Assembly: GCA_907165275.2 (NCBI GenBank)
Contig: OU015651.1
Span: 15,398,501-15,462,500, forward strand
Direction: 5' to 3'
Length of the DNA: 64,000 nucleotides
DNA from: Zygaena filipendulae
Lineage: Eukaryota; Arthropoda; Insecta; Lepidoptera; Zygaenidae
Shown: piece after piece, positions 53,101 to 63,888 of the stretch
Layout: each line of letters starts with the position of its first letter
Numbering within the stretch: the stretch's first letter is position 1
Made by a program: the position numbers and the translations under genes
Notes under the pieces: model-generated
Told to the model about the DNA's origin: nothing
The model's database searches: none
Seen by the model: only the letters and a program-made list of their open reading frames with translations

Positions 53101-56100
53101 AACCGCTATTCGACAGCGGGAAGCAACAGTTATTTTTAATGAAACTACCCTTTCGCCGACAAATATATTATTTAGCCAGTAGTTTGATATTTTTCGTACA
53201 AATTAAATTTATATAGATAATCTTTACTATTTGTAAAACTGAGTTTATTTGTTACGCTTTTACGGCTTAACAACGCAATCGATCATCGTAAAATTTTTCA
53301 TCGATGTTTTCAGGGGCACTGAAAAGAACTATAGGGTACTCTCTATCCCTGAATTTTTCCGGGAACTCCAAAATTAACGTGGGTAAACTGCACTTACTTT
53401 TGCATAGACGTACTAACACGTTATCAGGGGTAGGTCATTGATGTTAATACATGTATATCAATGGGGTAGGTATAGAAAAAATTAGAACCGACTTCCAAAA
53501 CCACAAAACTAAAAAGCTAAAAATAATAAAATACCGATTTAATCCGAAAGACAATAATACACGTTATATTATATTATTGTTTAGTGCTACCACTGATCGG
53601 TTTGAATTCGGTGCTAATAAGCATAACCTCCTCCTTTTCGGAAGTCGGTTAAAAAGGATATAGCGTAGATACTTTTATTCCGGAATTCTAGGAAATCTCC
53701 AAAATTAACGCAGCTAAAACCGCGGGAATGCAGCCAGTATCCGTGTAAATTGGTACCCACTATAATGCAAGAGTCCATTAGGTCACTTTTAAGTTTTGGG
53801 TTGAACTAGCTCTCAGCTGATCATTTACTATCTTTCAGCGATGAAATAATGAGACCAAAGCTGATTATAGACAACGACGCGGGCGGAGACGATGCCATGG
53901 CGATATTCCTCGCGCTGTTGCACGAACGACATTACCAAGGGTACGTAAGTAATTAAAATTAACTAGGTACTAATTTTAAGAATTTTATTGTCATTCCTTA
54001 CTGTTGTAAATGTGAAAGTGTGTTTGTTTGTTAAGCTTTTACCTACTCCTTAACGGCTCAACACATCATCATAAAATTTTGCAAACACGTTGTCAGGGAT
54101 ACAGAAAAGAACATAGGGTAGTTTTATCCCGGAATTCCCGCGGGATCTACGAAATTAACGCGGATGAAACCTCGAGGAACAGATAGTAATATTTTAATTA
54201 TCAGTGTTGTAAGAGCTTGTTCGAAACGCATTAATGCATTTTTATTTTCTGCTGTAATAAGTATTATTATTTGGAAAGTGTTATAAATTCGCGGTTTTTT
54301 GGGAACTGCAGGCTTAGTTTTAAAGCAAGGAAACTGCACTCTTAAAATCGTTGAAATAATACTACGTAACCTTAATTTAAGGTATAATATTAAGGTAACC
54401 TTAGTACATGTTAGGTAGGTACTAGGTACCTTAATATTTACAACGCGCCGAATCAAACATTAACTGTGAAAGAAAAGACGAAATAATACTTCAAAGAAAA
54501 TAAAACACATATGTTATGAAATTGGCCAGTTCGAAACATGATGTCTTTACATAATTATAAGTATTACAGGGTCGGAACGACACCATAGGACCAGTGTTTT
54601 GAAAAGAAATTCCTGAGACAGTCCCGAATAATTCACAATCGCAAGCAAAGTCTAGTTTTTGTGGCGCCGATCAATTAAGTGATTTAAATTCTGTTTCATA
54701 ATCAGAGATCTGAAATTCGGTTCCAGATGCTTTGCTAATCTATGTACGAAACATAGCACTCTACATAGTCCCATATATTAGAAAAATGTAGTATAATAAT
54801 TTTAATGTCAAATAAATAAAAAGTAACTTCTAAATGTTAATAAACTAAAACTAAACTTAACCTAATCTAAAATAAAGCTAAATATAATATTATTAAAAGG
54901 AGTCCCTTTAGGCAAGGTTCCGAAGATACTGGCAGCGTTCCCCCTTTGAATAGCTAGGCTAATTCTCTGTCCGAGGTATAGCTGCCAGCTCTTCGGTCTC
55001 CTGTGATGGCGACAAAAAAAAATTAGAAAAATTATGAGAGCAGTTCCAGCAGTGCGGACATTAAAAGGCTGATTATGTCACTGGAAGATTTACGCCACAC
55101 TTCATTTATTTTGTCTATGTCTGAATAACAACCCATATAGTTATTAGTAAGAGCTCGTATATTGTATTTTTTAATTGAAAATGGATCGTTAATAGGTTGC
55201 TTATAATTTTAAAGATAATATATATAATGTTTCATTTGATTTTGTTGCAGACCAGAGCTGATCGGCCTGACTACGGGCAACGGTAACACGGCCGAGGGCC
55301 AAGTTACTATCAACAACCAGCGGATACTGAAAGTGGCCAACCGGCAAGATGTAAGTCTTCAATGTAATTTCACTTGACAACCCCTAGCACTTATATTAAA
55401 AGACTAGCTGTCCCGCGCGGTTTCACCCGCGATAATTTCGAAGTTCCCGCGGTAATGTTCCATACAAATTTTTGCAACCCCTTTTCATCCCCTTAGGGGT
55501 TGAATTTTCAAAAATCCTTTCTTATCGGATGCCTACGTCAGAATATACCCTCAAAGTTTCAGGTATCCACAATCAGCGGTTTAGGCTGTGCGTTGATCCA
55601 TCATTGATGTGGAAAGTGCCTTTTGAACCTGTTTTTACTGGTTTCCTCGCCGTATCAAAAATATTTACGGAAAGTACCATAAGTAATTTAATATAGGCAC
55701 GAGCTGTGCCCCGCGGTTTTGGAATTCCCGCAGGAACTAATTTTTTTTGATAAAAGTAGCTTTATTTACTCCTTATAACATCAGCTATCTGCCAGTGAAA
55801 GTACCGTTAAAATGAGTCCAGCTGTTTCATCCTCCATGTGTTTCAGAGATTAGCCGAAACCAACAGACAGAGAGACAAACAGACAGACAAGCAGACAGAC
55901 AGACAGACAGATAGACAGACAGACGATTTTTTTTAATGTAAGTATCGTAAATACTTTCATATGCATTTAGTAAAAAGCTGTTAATTTGCCAATACAAACA
56001 GACGCTTACATTTTATTTATATGTGCCTATAGAGAGTATACCGAGAGTGTGCCGCGGACTTACTGAACGCACTGCTCGCCTACTCACCTGGCACTGATAT

Positions 56101-59100
56101 ATTTGCCGACAGTCTATCAACAGTGGTTGCAAATGCCATTATGTTTCTAAGTCAATCGGACTATCTAACGCTGTAATCCATTGGGCACTTACCTGTATTT
56201 ACAGTGAAATTTCTATAAATAAATAAATAAGCTTGGCTTAGTTCGTACCAGGTGGCGCTGTCTAGTAATGTCCAAGTAATATTATTAATAGGTATTTTAT
56301 GGCATGATTTAAATATTCACATAATATATTTTTATAAGTGGGCCGTGTGAAGAAAATGATAAGATAAGATCATGTTGTACCTACTTAATATGATTTGTAT
56401 TGATATGTACTGATTTTTAATATTGCAGGTGCCGATTTACAGAGGCAGTCGGACGGCTCTGGTGACCACCCCGGCGACGAGTGACTACTACGGGCTGGAC
56501 GGACTCGGCGACACGGGCGAGTTCCTGACGGGGCTGGTGGACCCACACCAACAGAGCGCTGTGCAAGCGCTGATCGAGCTGTCCAAGTTGCACGAAGGTA
56601 ATCTCTTCAAGCTGCACCTGATGAGCTTGCTTAATTGCCTATAGAAGAGTGTAGCAAATCCATAAGCAAACGAAGAACACGCTTAAGAATAGGGCAGTAT
56701 TTCTCAACTCAATTGTACTCCTTTATTATTAAAAACTATGGAATTTTTTTTTATTTCTATAACATTATTTGCAGCTTGAGAACAAAACAAACTAGTTAAA
56801 AATTCGACGTTCCTACCATTTTCCATAAGAAAAGTCTCCGTCAACAGATCAGTCAATGATACCATAATATAACAATATACTAGCTGTCCCGCGCGGTTTC
56901 ACCCGCGATAATTTCGGAGTTCCCGCGGAATTGTTCCATACAAACTTTGCCCCCCTTTTTCACTCCCTTGGGGATAGACTTTCGGAAAATCCTTTCTTAT
57001 CAGATGCCTACGTCATACAAGTCAGTCAGTCATTCAGGACAAAGCATTTTATATGCATAGCTGGTCACCAAACTTAGCTAAATATTCCCATTAGACCAGC
57101 AAGTGGTTGAAAAATAGTTTTCAAGATTTGATGAAAATGCGAAAAACATACATACCAACATTGCAAGTTGATTTACAACTTGTAAACAAAAAACTCAGCC
57201 AATCATACGTAGATACACATCTGTCTCGTACAGTTAAGAGCTGTAAATTCATCTATTGCAGGAAATCTCACTGTAATAACAATCGGCACACTCACCAATG
57301 TGGCGATAGCGCTAAGACTGGACCCAAACTTCCTGAGCAGACTGGAACACCTATACATTGGTGCAGGACATATCCATAGTAAGTTCTTACAACTTTTCAA
57401 ACACCAACCGCAGATTTCTTCAGAAATTATTTAGATTTCCCTCAGACCAAATAAAAACCAAAGACGGAACGCGTAGAACAAACAAGTGAAGCCAGGAAAA
57501 AGACACCATCACCGTGCACGCACACAGAAACACGCACACACAAGAAAAAGACACCATAAATCCTAAGTAAACTTAGCAAATCCATACACTTTCCTAAGCA
57601 CCACATCTATACGCAACCGGCTTCACTTCGTTGTTCAAGACGTTCCGTCTTTAGTTTTTATTTGATCTGAGAGATTTCCTCTCATTCAGAAAATAAGGAA
57701 AATACCTAGATACTCAAAGATAATCACTGTGAACACTTTTCCTCTTTGCCACTATTTAAAGTTGATTTGCGAGATTCTGTCATCATAAGGTATTCTTCAT
57801 TCCGTTGTCAGCTACGAACCTAATAGCATAAGTGGTGTGGTTACAGGTGAAGATATCCCGAATCCAGAGTACAACGCTCTAATGGACGTGGAGGCGTACC
57901 ACGTGGTAATGCAAGTTGCCACGCCAGACAAAGTGACCGTGTTTCCCTACTCCCAGACGAAGCGAAGCCTCAATCTGACAAGGGTACCTACTGCTTTCAC
58001 ATACTTTATCTGTACTAATATTAAGAGGAAAGATTTGAGTTTTTGTTTGTCACGATTTAGATCAAACGCTACTGGACTGATTTCTAAAATTCTTTCACCT
58101 TACAATGCTACATTATCCCTGAGTTACATAGGCTATATTGTAACCTGAAATTCCCGCGGGAACTCCGAAATTACCGCGATTGAAACCACGGGTAATATAA
58201 TTATTATTATTGTTCCATTTATAGTGAATACGCGCGTCATGATTAAAAACCGTTCGTTATGATTCAGTGCTTGTGATGAAGCAAAAAAAAATCTTAAGGT
58301 TTCCCAATGAGATTGCAGGAATTTATTTCTAGAAGTCCATTGCAAACATATTCTCCATTCAATTCCATTCTTTTGCTTTAAGCGCCCTTTTGGTATTGAA
58401 ATTCGACAAATTTACGAAATTTAGTAAATATTGGTGGAGATAAAATAGTGAAAAACAAATTTGCTATTCGCGTCTGTTTCTTCGTTTGCTTTTGATGAAG
58501 TTTCCGCAATAATTTATAAATATTTTCTGGAAGGTTTATAAATGCTCAGACGAAAGACGGAACGCGTAGAACAAACAAGTGAAGCCAGGAAAATGACACC
58601 ACGCCGTGCACGTACACAGAAAGAAAGAAAGAAAGAAAAGAAAGAAAAATGAGTTTATTGGTCCCCACATAAAGATAAAAAATAAGAGACGGACAAAATA
58701 CAAACTTAACAAATATTATGAAGGAGATAGAAGGGTGTGCTGTGTGGGGGCCAATCGGTCACTGTCTCAGCATAAATGCTTCATTATGTCTGTGGGGCAG
58801 AACATAATGAAGCGCTGGTCTTCCGACAGGGCCGCAATGCAGTCGCGTCACAAAATGGCTTCACTGTCATTGAAATAAGTATATTAGATATAAGTATAAA
58901 TAAGTACACACATACATACATACACGTACATACACACACATATGCATACATACACACACACACACACATGCAAATAAACATGCAAATAAACATGCAAACA
59001 ACAAACAATTACTCAAGTACAGAGGGATATATAAGAGATTATAATATATTCACAACATAAGTGTAAACAGAAGAATGAAACACATAAAAAGTGTTGAAAA

Positions 59101-60313
59101 ATAAATAAATAAATAAAATAAAAATAAATAAATCTACACAGGCACAGATAAGGACGTAGGAGAAAATAATAAATCACTGTAAATTGTTTACCACACAATA
59201 TATTGGTCACACAGAAACACGCACACACTTACAAGAAAAAGACACCATAAATCCTCAGTAAACTTAGCAAATCCATACACTTTCCTAATCACCACATGCA
59301 TACGCAACCGGCTTCACTTCGAATTGTTCGAGACGTTCCGTCTTTAGTTTTTATTTGGTCTGAGTATAAATGTAGTTTGGTTTCCTTTTTCCAGTCATGG
59401 AGATTGGAAGCGTTAGGTGTGATCGACAGCGACATCATGCGCGCGCAGAACAAGTTCGAGGGCGTGTCGCTGGCGCGCACCGAGCTCTGGCACGCGCTGG
59501 ACCCGTCGGTGGTCGCGGCCGCGGTCCAGCCCGACCTCGTCACAGAATACAAATACTCCAAAAACGACATCATCACTTGTGGTAAGAGACAATTGACAAA
59601 TGACTGGCGTGCTCTTTAATATTTTATAGCCTCGTGATCGTGAGATATGACTAGATATTATACAACGTGTTAATGAATTAACTGAAAACTAGAAAGTAGT
59701 TTGCTCAGAATCAACTAGCGAATCGATTGCACTATGTTTTAATATAGCTTATATTTTTTCATTTGTATTAGCCCATGTCTAAATTATTTGTAATACAATA
59801 TTTGTCGCGTACGCCGCCCGCAGCAAAAACATTCGAACCGGTAGGCGCGGGCGTAGCGCCTGGAATTTCGTAGATAGGTCAACTCCAAACTAATGTTGGA
59901 TAACTTTAAAAGTATACATTTTTTCGACATAAAATATATTTTAATCATATTATTTTTTATTTTTTAAATGGGATGTATCAGGTTTTCAGTTAATTCATTA
60001 ACACGTTGTATAGTATAAATCACATTTGCTTGGTTTTCACGACACAACTTAGTGTGGGATTAAATAGATCTGTGTGTTGTGATGTGGATTATTATTAATG
60101 TTTGTGTTTCTTCGGCTATTATTCTCTTCAGACTTACTTAATACTGGTAGCTGTAAAACTATGAATATTATTACAGGTGAGAAAAGAGGCATCACCACAC
60201 ATAATATCGTCGACAAGACGGAAGCCAACGTCAGGGTCGTGTATTCAGTCGACAAAGAGAAGTATACGCAATTCCTCATAGACGTCTTCTCGGCTGATGC
60301 GAACAAATCATAG
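50050..60313 (+). CDS. Nucleoside hydrolase B (IU-NH family), 8 exons, two alternative starts
   Basis: Tandem paralogue of nucleoside hydrolase A. Exons: first exon 50050-50162 or 52601-52665, then 53839-53940, 55251-55350, 56429-56597, 57262-57378, 57847-57983, 59395-59581, 60177-60313. Both first exons end in phase 2 and fit. Product is 337 aa with the proximal start or 353 aa with the distal one. Numbering for 337 aa: catalytic/metal motif DNDAGGDD at 33-40; Asn68; LDGLGD in exon 4; IGTLTN in exon 5; EYN in exon 6; Asp266 in ALDP, with Leu265 where the protozoal enzyme has His. Introns 3' of the metal-motif exon match gene A in position and phase; A's extra small exon 2 is missing. AATAAA at 60442 lies 129 bp after the stop. 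Introns hold three Helitron groups and two copies of one MITE. Confidence 0.9.
50262..50520. repeat. Degenerate ~90-bp tandem repeat
   Basis: Three units repeat 'AAGTTCAGTGCTTTT', 'CCCAAAAGTGCCCAACGT', 'AAAGTTTTCACATC' and 'GACGGTCACG' with many substitutions. A fourth, separated unit lies at about 51133-51215. No function seen. Confidence 0.6.
51003..51112. repeat. GC-centred hairpin repeat
   Basis: AGTAACTTATTTAGTGCC at the left mirrors GGCACTAAATGAGTTACT at the right. GGCGCCC and GGGCGCC flank the loop TCGCTACGCTC. Probably a small foldback MITE. Confidence 0.6.
51216..52480. other. AT-rich intron or upstream DNA of gene B, little recognised
   Basis: The only structured piece is a 55-bp remnant at 51649-51703 in which two Helitron 5' ends (TCCTACTAATATT and TTAGTAGGA) meet as an inverted repeat. 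The stretch ends in the presumed upstream region of the proximal first exon. Confidence 0.4.
52601..52665 (+). other. Proximal first exon of gene B: signal peptide
   Basis: Encodes MFRWNQYSFLIFCFTFTAAV and two more residues, a typical secretory signal, with donor GTAAGT in phase 2. It corresponds to exon 1 of gene A in role but is a different sequence. Confidence 0.7.
53228..53405 (+). mobile_element. Helitron-like element, decayed
   Basis: 'GTTACGCTTTTACGGCTTAAC' and 'CAGGGGCACTGAAAAGAAC' blocks are recognisable. A foldback element begins 80 bp further on and another Helitron 3' fragment follows at 53655-53740. Confidence 0.5.
53487..53653. mobile_element. Foldback element with AACCGACTTCC ends
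   Basis: AACCGACTTCCAAAA at the left is mirrored by TTTTCGGAAGTCGGTT at the right. Half of a related repeat ('AATCGACTTCCAAAAAGGAG') appears at 61055-61158, where MITE copy 8 cuts it. Confidence 0.5.
53998..54188 (+). mobile_element. Helitron-like element
   Basis: 'TGTAAATGTGAAAGTGTGTT' to a worn hairpin and AGATAG, followed by T. It starts about 60 bp after exon 2 of gene B. Confidence 0.6.
54189..55250. other. Gene B intron, AT-rich, nothing recognised
   Basis: No transposon ends or exons recognised. A GC-richer segment at 54905-55010 has no clear frame. Confidence 0.4.
55404..55650 (-). mobile_element. Helitron-like element, 'CCTACGTCA' subfamily
   Basis: CTAGCTGTCCCGCGCGGTTT start, then 'TTCTTATCGGATGCCTACGTCA' and 'AATCAGCGGTTTAGGCTG'. 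The same subfamily occurs at 56880-57060 and 62645-62885. Confidence 0.65.
55703..56035 (-). mobile_element. Helitron-like element, diverged subfamily
   Basis: 'GAGCTGTGCCCCGCGGTTTT' start, a CAGACAGA microsatellite, and the 'GTAAAAAGCTGTTAA' end shared with 2909-3168. Confidence 0.55.
56880..57060 (-). mobile_element. Helitron-like element, 'CCTACGTCA' subfamily
   Basis: CTAGCTGTCCCGCGCGG start. It is shorter than the 55404 copy because the 'AATCAGCGGTTTAGG' part is deleted. It lies between exons 4 and 5 of gene B. Confidence 0.6.
57441..57671. mobile_element. MITE with ~55-bp TIRs (copy 1, complete)
   Basis: CTCAGACCAAATAAAAACC at the left mirrors TTTTTATTTGATCTGAG at the right; the TIRs continue through AAAGACGGAACG and TGAAGCC. 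It lies between exons 5 and 6 of gene B. Further copies are at 58545 and 63549. It must be non-autonomous at 231 bp. Confidence 0.75.
58010..58195 (+). mobile_element. Helitron-like element, decayed
   Basis: 'TGTACTAATATTAAGAGGAAAG' start and an 'AACTCCGAAATTACCGCG' end. It begins about 27 bp after exon 6 of gene B. Confidence 0.5.
58545..59364. mobile_element. MITE (copy 2) split by a nested insertion
   Basis: CTCAGACGAAAGACGG at the left and ATTTGGTCTGAG at the right are the family TIRs. The inner part is interrupted by 58620-59208. The right end lies 30 bp before exon 7 of gene B. Confidence 0.75.
58620..59208 (-). mobile_element. Probable LINE 3' fragment, nested, with microsatellites
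   Basis: Flanked by ACACAG (58614-58619 and 59209-59214), a plausible target duplication. An AAAG-rich edge, a (CA)n/CATA tract at 58905-58970 and AAATAAATAAAT runs suggest the 3' UTR of a reverse-oriented LINE. No reverse transcriptase frame remains. Confidence 0.5.
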
Positions 60314-61158
60314 GAAACTCATTATTGTGAACATATTAAGCAGAACTGTTGTTGCGATTCAGTACTTTTAGTGCTTCGTCTAGAAAAGTTATTTGAATTG
60401 AGTTCTAAAGTAATCTATGGAGTTATTTTTAAGTAGGATTAAATAAAAGCCAAAAGAATTGAAACAAAACATTTTATTATAACAAAATATTTACAATTTA
60501 ATATATAAAGTAATAAAATTTAACATTATTATTATGATTTTTTTATTTACCATAATCTACATAAATCCTATTTGGTGTGATGAGGAATCTTAAGTAAATA
60601 ACCGGAAGGTATATTTTTTATTATGTCTAACTATGTACATTTTACTTAGGTACCTACTTGAAAATAATTTTATTACCATATTTACAGTTAACGCGGCGTC
60701 TCCTTTACTTAACTACGTTTGTATATAAACAACTTCGTTGCTCCTCCGAATAAACATTGATATTATTATAATTATTATACTTTTAATGCATGCCATCACA
60801 ATTTTCATTCACAACTTTCAACATTCAACCCGATTAACGGGTTTTAGCATCTATATAGCTAAAAATAAGATACTTTTGAAATTACAGATTTCTCCTCAGT
60901 CCTCAGAGAAGTCACATCCGAACGTATGTCGTATGAGTCTTTAGAGTTTCAATATGTTTGTCTCGTGTTACATCCGGATTTTATCACAATTGTGAGCAGC
61001 ACCGGTTCAGATTGATGAGACATCGACGGCTTTTTCACAGCTTAATTACTTAATTTTTAATCGACTTCCAAAAAGGAGGAGGTTCTATGTTCGATTGTAT
61101 GTATGTTTTTTTTATGTATGTTCACCGATTACTCGACGACGGTTGGACCGATTTGGAA
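60314..61158. other. 3' flank of gene B, intergenic
   Basis: Holds the likely polyadenylation signal AATAAA at 60442 and AT-rich DNA. A repeat half with CGACTTCCAAAAAGGAGG lies from about 61055. No gene recognised. Confidence 0.4.
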
Positions 61159-61489
61159 AATAGGGATGTTGACTACTATTGAAAATCAAAATTCTAATTA
61201 GTCCGTCAGTTAGAAAATAAAAAAACAATAGACACGTATTTTTTGCTTTTTTAAATAAATTAAAATATACAGAGATAAAGCGCTTTAAAGTTTAGGATGA
61301 GGAGGTCGTGACGTCACTAACCGCAAAACCGCCATACAAATTGTCAGAATAGTGACGTCACGCGAAATTTCAACTCAATATATAGCCGTTATTTTTTGAT
61401 TACGTAAAAAAAGAAAAAATACGTGTCCAATATTTTTTAATAATCTACAAGACGGACTAAAAAATAAAAATTAGTCAACATGCCCATTC
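61159..61489 (-). mobile_element. CRE-bearing ~330-bp MITE-like element (copy 8, complete)
   Basis: Very close to copy 2 over its full length (AATAGGGATGTTGACTA to CATGCCCATT). Both palindromes CGTGACGTCACT and AGTGACGTCACG are intact. It inserted into the repeat half ending at 61158. Confidence 0.7.
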
Positions 61490-61625
61490 TTTTTCTACGT
61501 TAAAATCCCTCGTTTATAAAGGCTCAACTTAGGCAGTTCTCAACGAATATCTTACTGAGGTACTCTGGTGGATTTGTTCCGCTAGGAACATCTGTTACTT
61601 CTTTTGTTAATCCTTTCGAACAAAA

Positions 61626-63475
61626 TCACAAATGTTTGTATCTCTTAGGTTTTTGCATCAAAACTCCAGGTCTGATGTATCTCTTGCCGAATCTTTTGGG
61701 GTCTATCGTGGCGTATTCCGGTGGAGGTCCTCTAGGGGACCTCGACGGCCAGAAGTTGTTTGCTGGGATAGTTTCCGGAAGCGGGAGCGGTGGTGGGAGC
61801 GCATGGGTATGGTTCATTGTTACGTGCATGGGGTCACCATAAGTCGGATTGTTGTGATATGGGTTCGTCGTGTAATGGTAACATGTTTCCGGGGACCCGC
61901 CGTACAGGTTCGGACGTGATATGTTCGCAGAAATCATATTATGGTTAGCTGAAGTTGAGTAAAATACGGGAGTGTTTCTGTTGAAATGCTGAGGTAGTTT
62001 TTGAACTTTAATGTCGTAAAGTTGGCGACTGTTTTTGTGCGGGAAATTGGGTAGTTTCACAAGACGCGATGTGGAATTTATGGGGTCATTTTTCTCAGAA
62101 GCTTCAACTGAGTTTAGAGACGGGTATATAGCTGATGAATCCCTTGTTATTTTACCGTGGCTTTGTTTTTGGCTGGTAGAAGGTTCTAGGATGCGCTCGT
62201 TTTTATGTGCTATCGTATCTGCGGAAGATTCGGTTTTATTTCTGTCCTGGCGAGTGCTTGTTTTCACCGAAGATTTGAGAGGACCAACTGAAGCTTTATG
62301 TGGATATGTGTCTTCGTTAATCCTAACAGCCAACGTGTCAGAGTCGTGCGGGTGTATCAGTGCAGGTGGGGGCACGCGGGGGCCGCTCCCGGTCAGAAGT
62401 ACACGGTGAGGTTCATGTGGTCCCCCAGGGCGGGGTTGGTCGCGTCGTGCAGCTCCTGACCCTCCCCGCTGCCCTGCAAATGTACCCTTATTATACTCAG
62501 TCTGTGCTGGGAGGGCAACTACACGATGGTTGATTTTCTGAAGACTTTGTGGTTTCACCCGCGAAAGGATTTCACAAAGTTCTACCGCCGAAACCATGAA
62601 ATTTTGCACAAATATTCTTCAAGTGACCTATTTATATGTAAAGACTAGCTGTCCCGCGCGGTTTCACCCGCGATAATTTCGGAGTTCCCGCGGGATCGTT
62701 CCATACAATTGTGCCACCCTTTTCACCCTTTATAAGGGGTAGAATTTTGGAAAATTCTCTCTTATCGGATGCCTTCGTAATATAAAGAACACACTATCCA
62801 AGTTTCAGATACCCGTGATCAGCGGTTCAGGCTGGGCGTTGATCCGTCAGTCATTCATTCAGGCGAAAGCATTTTATATTTATCTTAATCTTAATCGTAT
62901 CTTATCTTAATTTATATAAATCACGTGTCACGTTGTATGTCCGCGATGGACTTCGAAACTACTGAACGGATTTTGATAAAATTTTGCAACCATTTATAAT
63001 ATGGTTCAACTTAAAAGATAGGATAGTTTTTATCCCGGGATTCCCGCGGGAACTCCTTCCGGAGTGCGGGATGCGGAAAACAGCTAATCACCGTAAACTA
63101 CTGTCAGGGGTACAAAGAAGGACATAGATCACGGGAACTCCGGAATAACTGTGGGTGAAACCGCGGGGGACAGCTAGTAGATATATAAATGTACAGATTA
63201 GCCAGCGGAGTGCCGCCGTACCTCGGCGGCGCTGGCGCTGTGCGGGTGCGCGTCGTCCCAGCTGAGCTTCTTGACCCGCGCGGGGATGGTCCCGCTGGGC
63301 CACGCCACCCCCGAGCGGCCGCCCGCGCCCCGCGCCCCGCCCGCGCCCGCCCCCACGTGGTCGCTCAGCGCGGCGCCCTCCGCCCCCGCCTCCCCGCCCG
63401 CCGGCGCCGGCGCCACCCTGCCCCGGCCCGCGCCGCCGCCCCCACCCCGCTGCGCCTGCCGCCCGCCCGGCGCGC
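61626..63475 (-). CDS. Unrecognised minus-strand gene, last two exons
   Basis: I do not recognise the family. Penultimate exon 63475 down to 63222 (phase 1 in, phase 0 out, donor GAG|GTACGG): extremely GC-rich, Gly/Ala/Arg low complexity, then a normal-looking stretch 'GTIPARVKKLSWDDAH'. The last exon starts at 62473 or 62468, because two AGs lie 5 nt apart. From 62473 the frame adds 26 residues ending NLTVYF and stops at 62393-62395. From 62468 it adds 280 residues to the stop at 61626: hydrophilic, rich in Asn, Pro and Ser, with a His/Tyr/Asn region, a proline run and PPPEYATIDP near the basic C-terminus. The open frame also extends 5' of the exon through Helitron sequence; that part is not counted. 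The start lies outside the window. Confidence 0.6.
62645..62885 (-). mobile_element. Helitron-like element, 'CCTACGTCA' subfamily
   Basis: CTAGCTGTCCCGCGCGGTTT start. It keeps 'CTTATCGGATGCC' and 'GATCAGCGGTTCAGGCTGG'. It lies in the intron of the minus-strand gene. Confidence 0.6.
62915..63177 (+). mobile_element. Helitron-like elements, joined pair
   Basis: The first starts near 'AAATCACGTGTCACG' and reaches a worn end at about 63086 (AACAGCTAA). The second is internally deleted, 63095-63177, with the intact hairpin GGGTGAAACCGCGG and CTAG. Confidence 0.6.
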
Positions 63476-63548
63476 CTGGAGCATTGGGAGAACATAGACC
63501 ATAGTAGACCATTCAGTATAGGGACGACGTGGGTTATTATATCGGGGC

Positions 63549-63888
63549 CTCAAACCAAAGAACAACTAAAGACGGAACGCGTAGAACAAACAAGTGAAGC
63601 ACACAGAAACACGCACACACTTAAAAGAAAAAGACACCATACTTTTTAGTTTGAGCTTCTCCCGCTAATGGAGATGACGCAACAATTATGTTAAAAAAAA
63701 ATGCCATATTGTGTTGAAGATACACGGTCAAAAAATATAAAAAAACAACACGGAATCACTTATCACCAGTCACCAGTAACTAAACTTTGCAAATCCATAC
63801 ACTTTCCTAAGCACCACATGCATACGCAACCGGCTTCACTTCGTTAATTGTTCGAGACGTTCCGTCTTTAGTTTTTATTTGGTCTGAG
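63549..63888. mobile_element. MITE with ~55-bp TIRs (copy 3)
   Basis: 'ACTAAAGACGGAACG' at the left, 'CGTTCCGTCTTTAGT...GGTCTGAG' at the right. Larger than the 57441 copy because extra sequence lies near 63640-63770. Confidence 0.7.
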
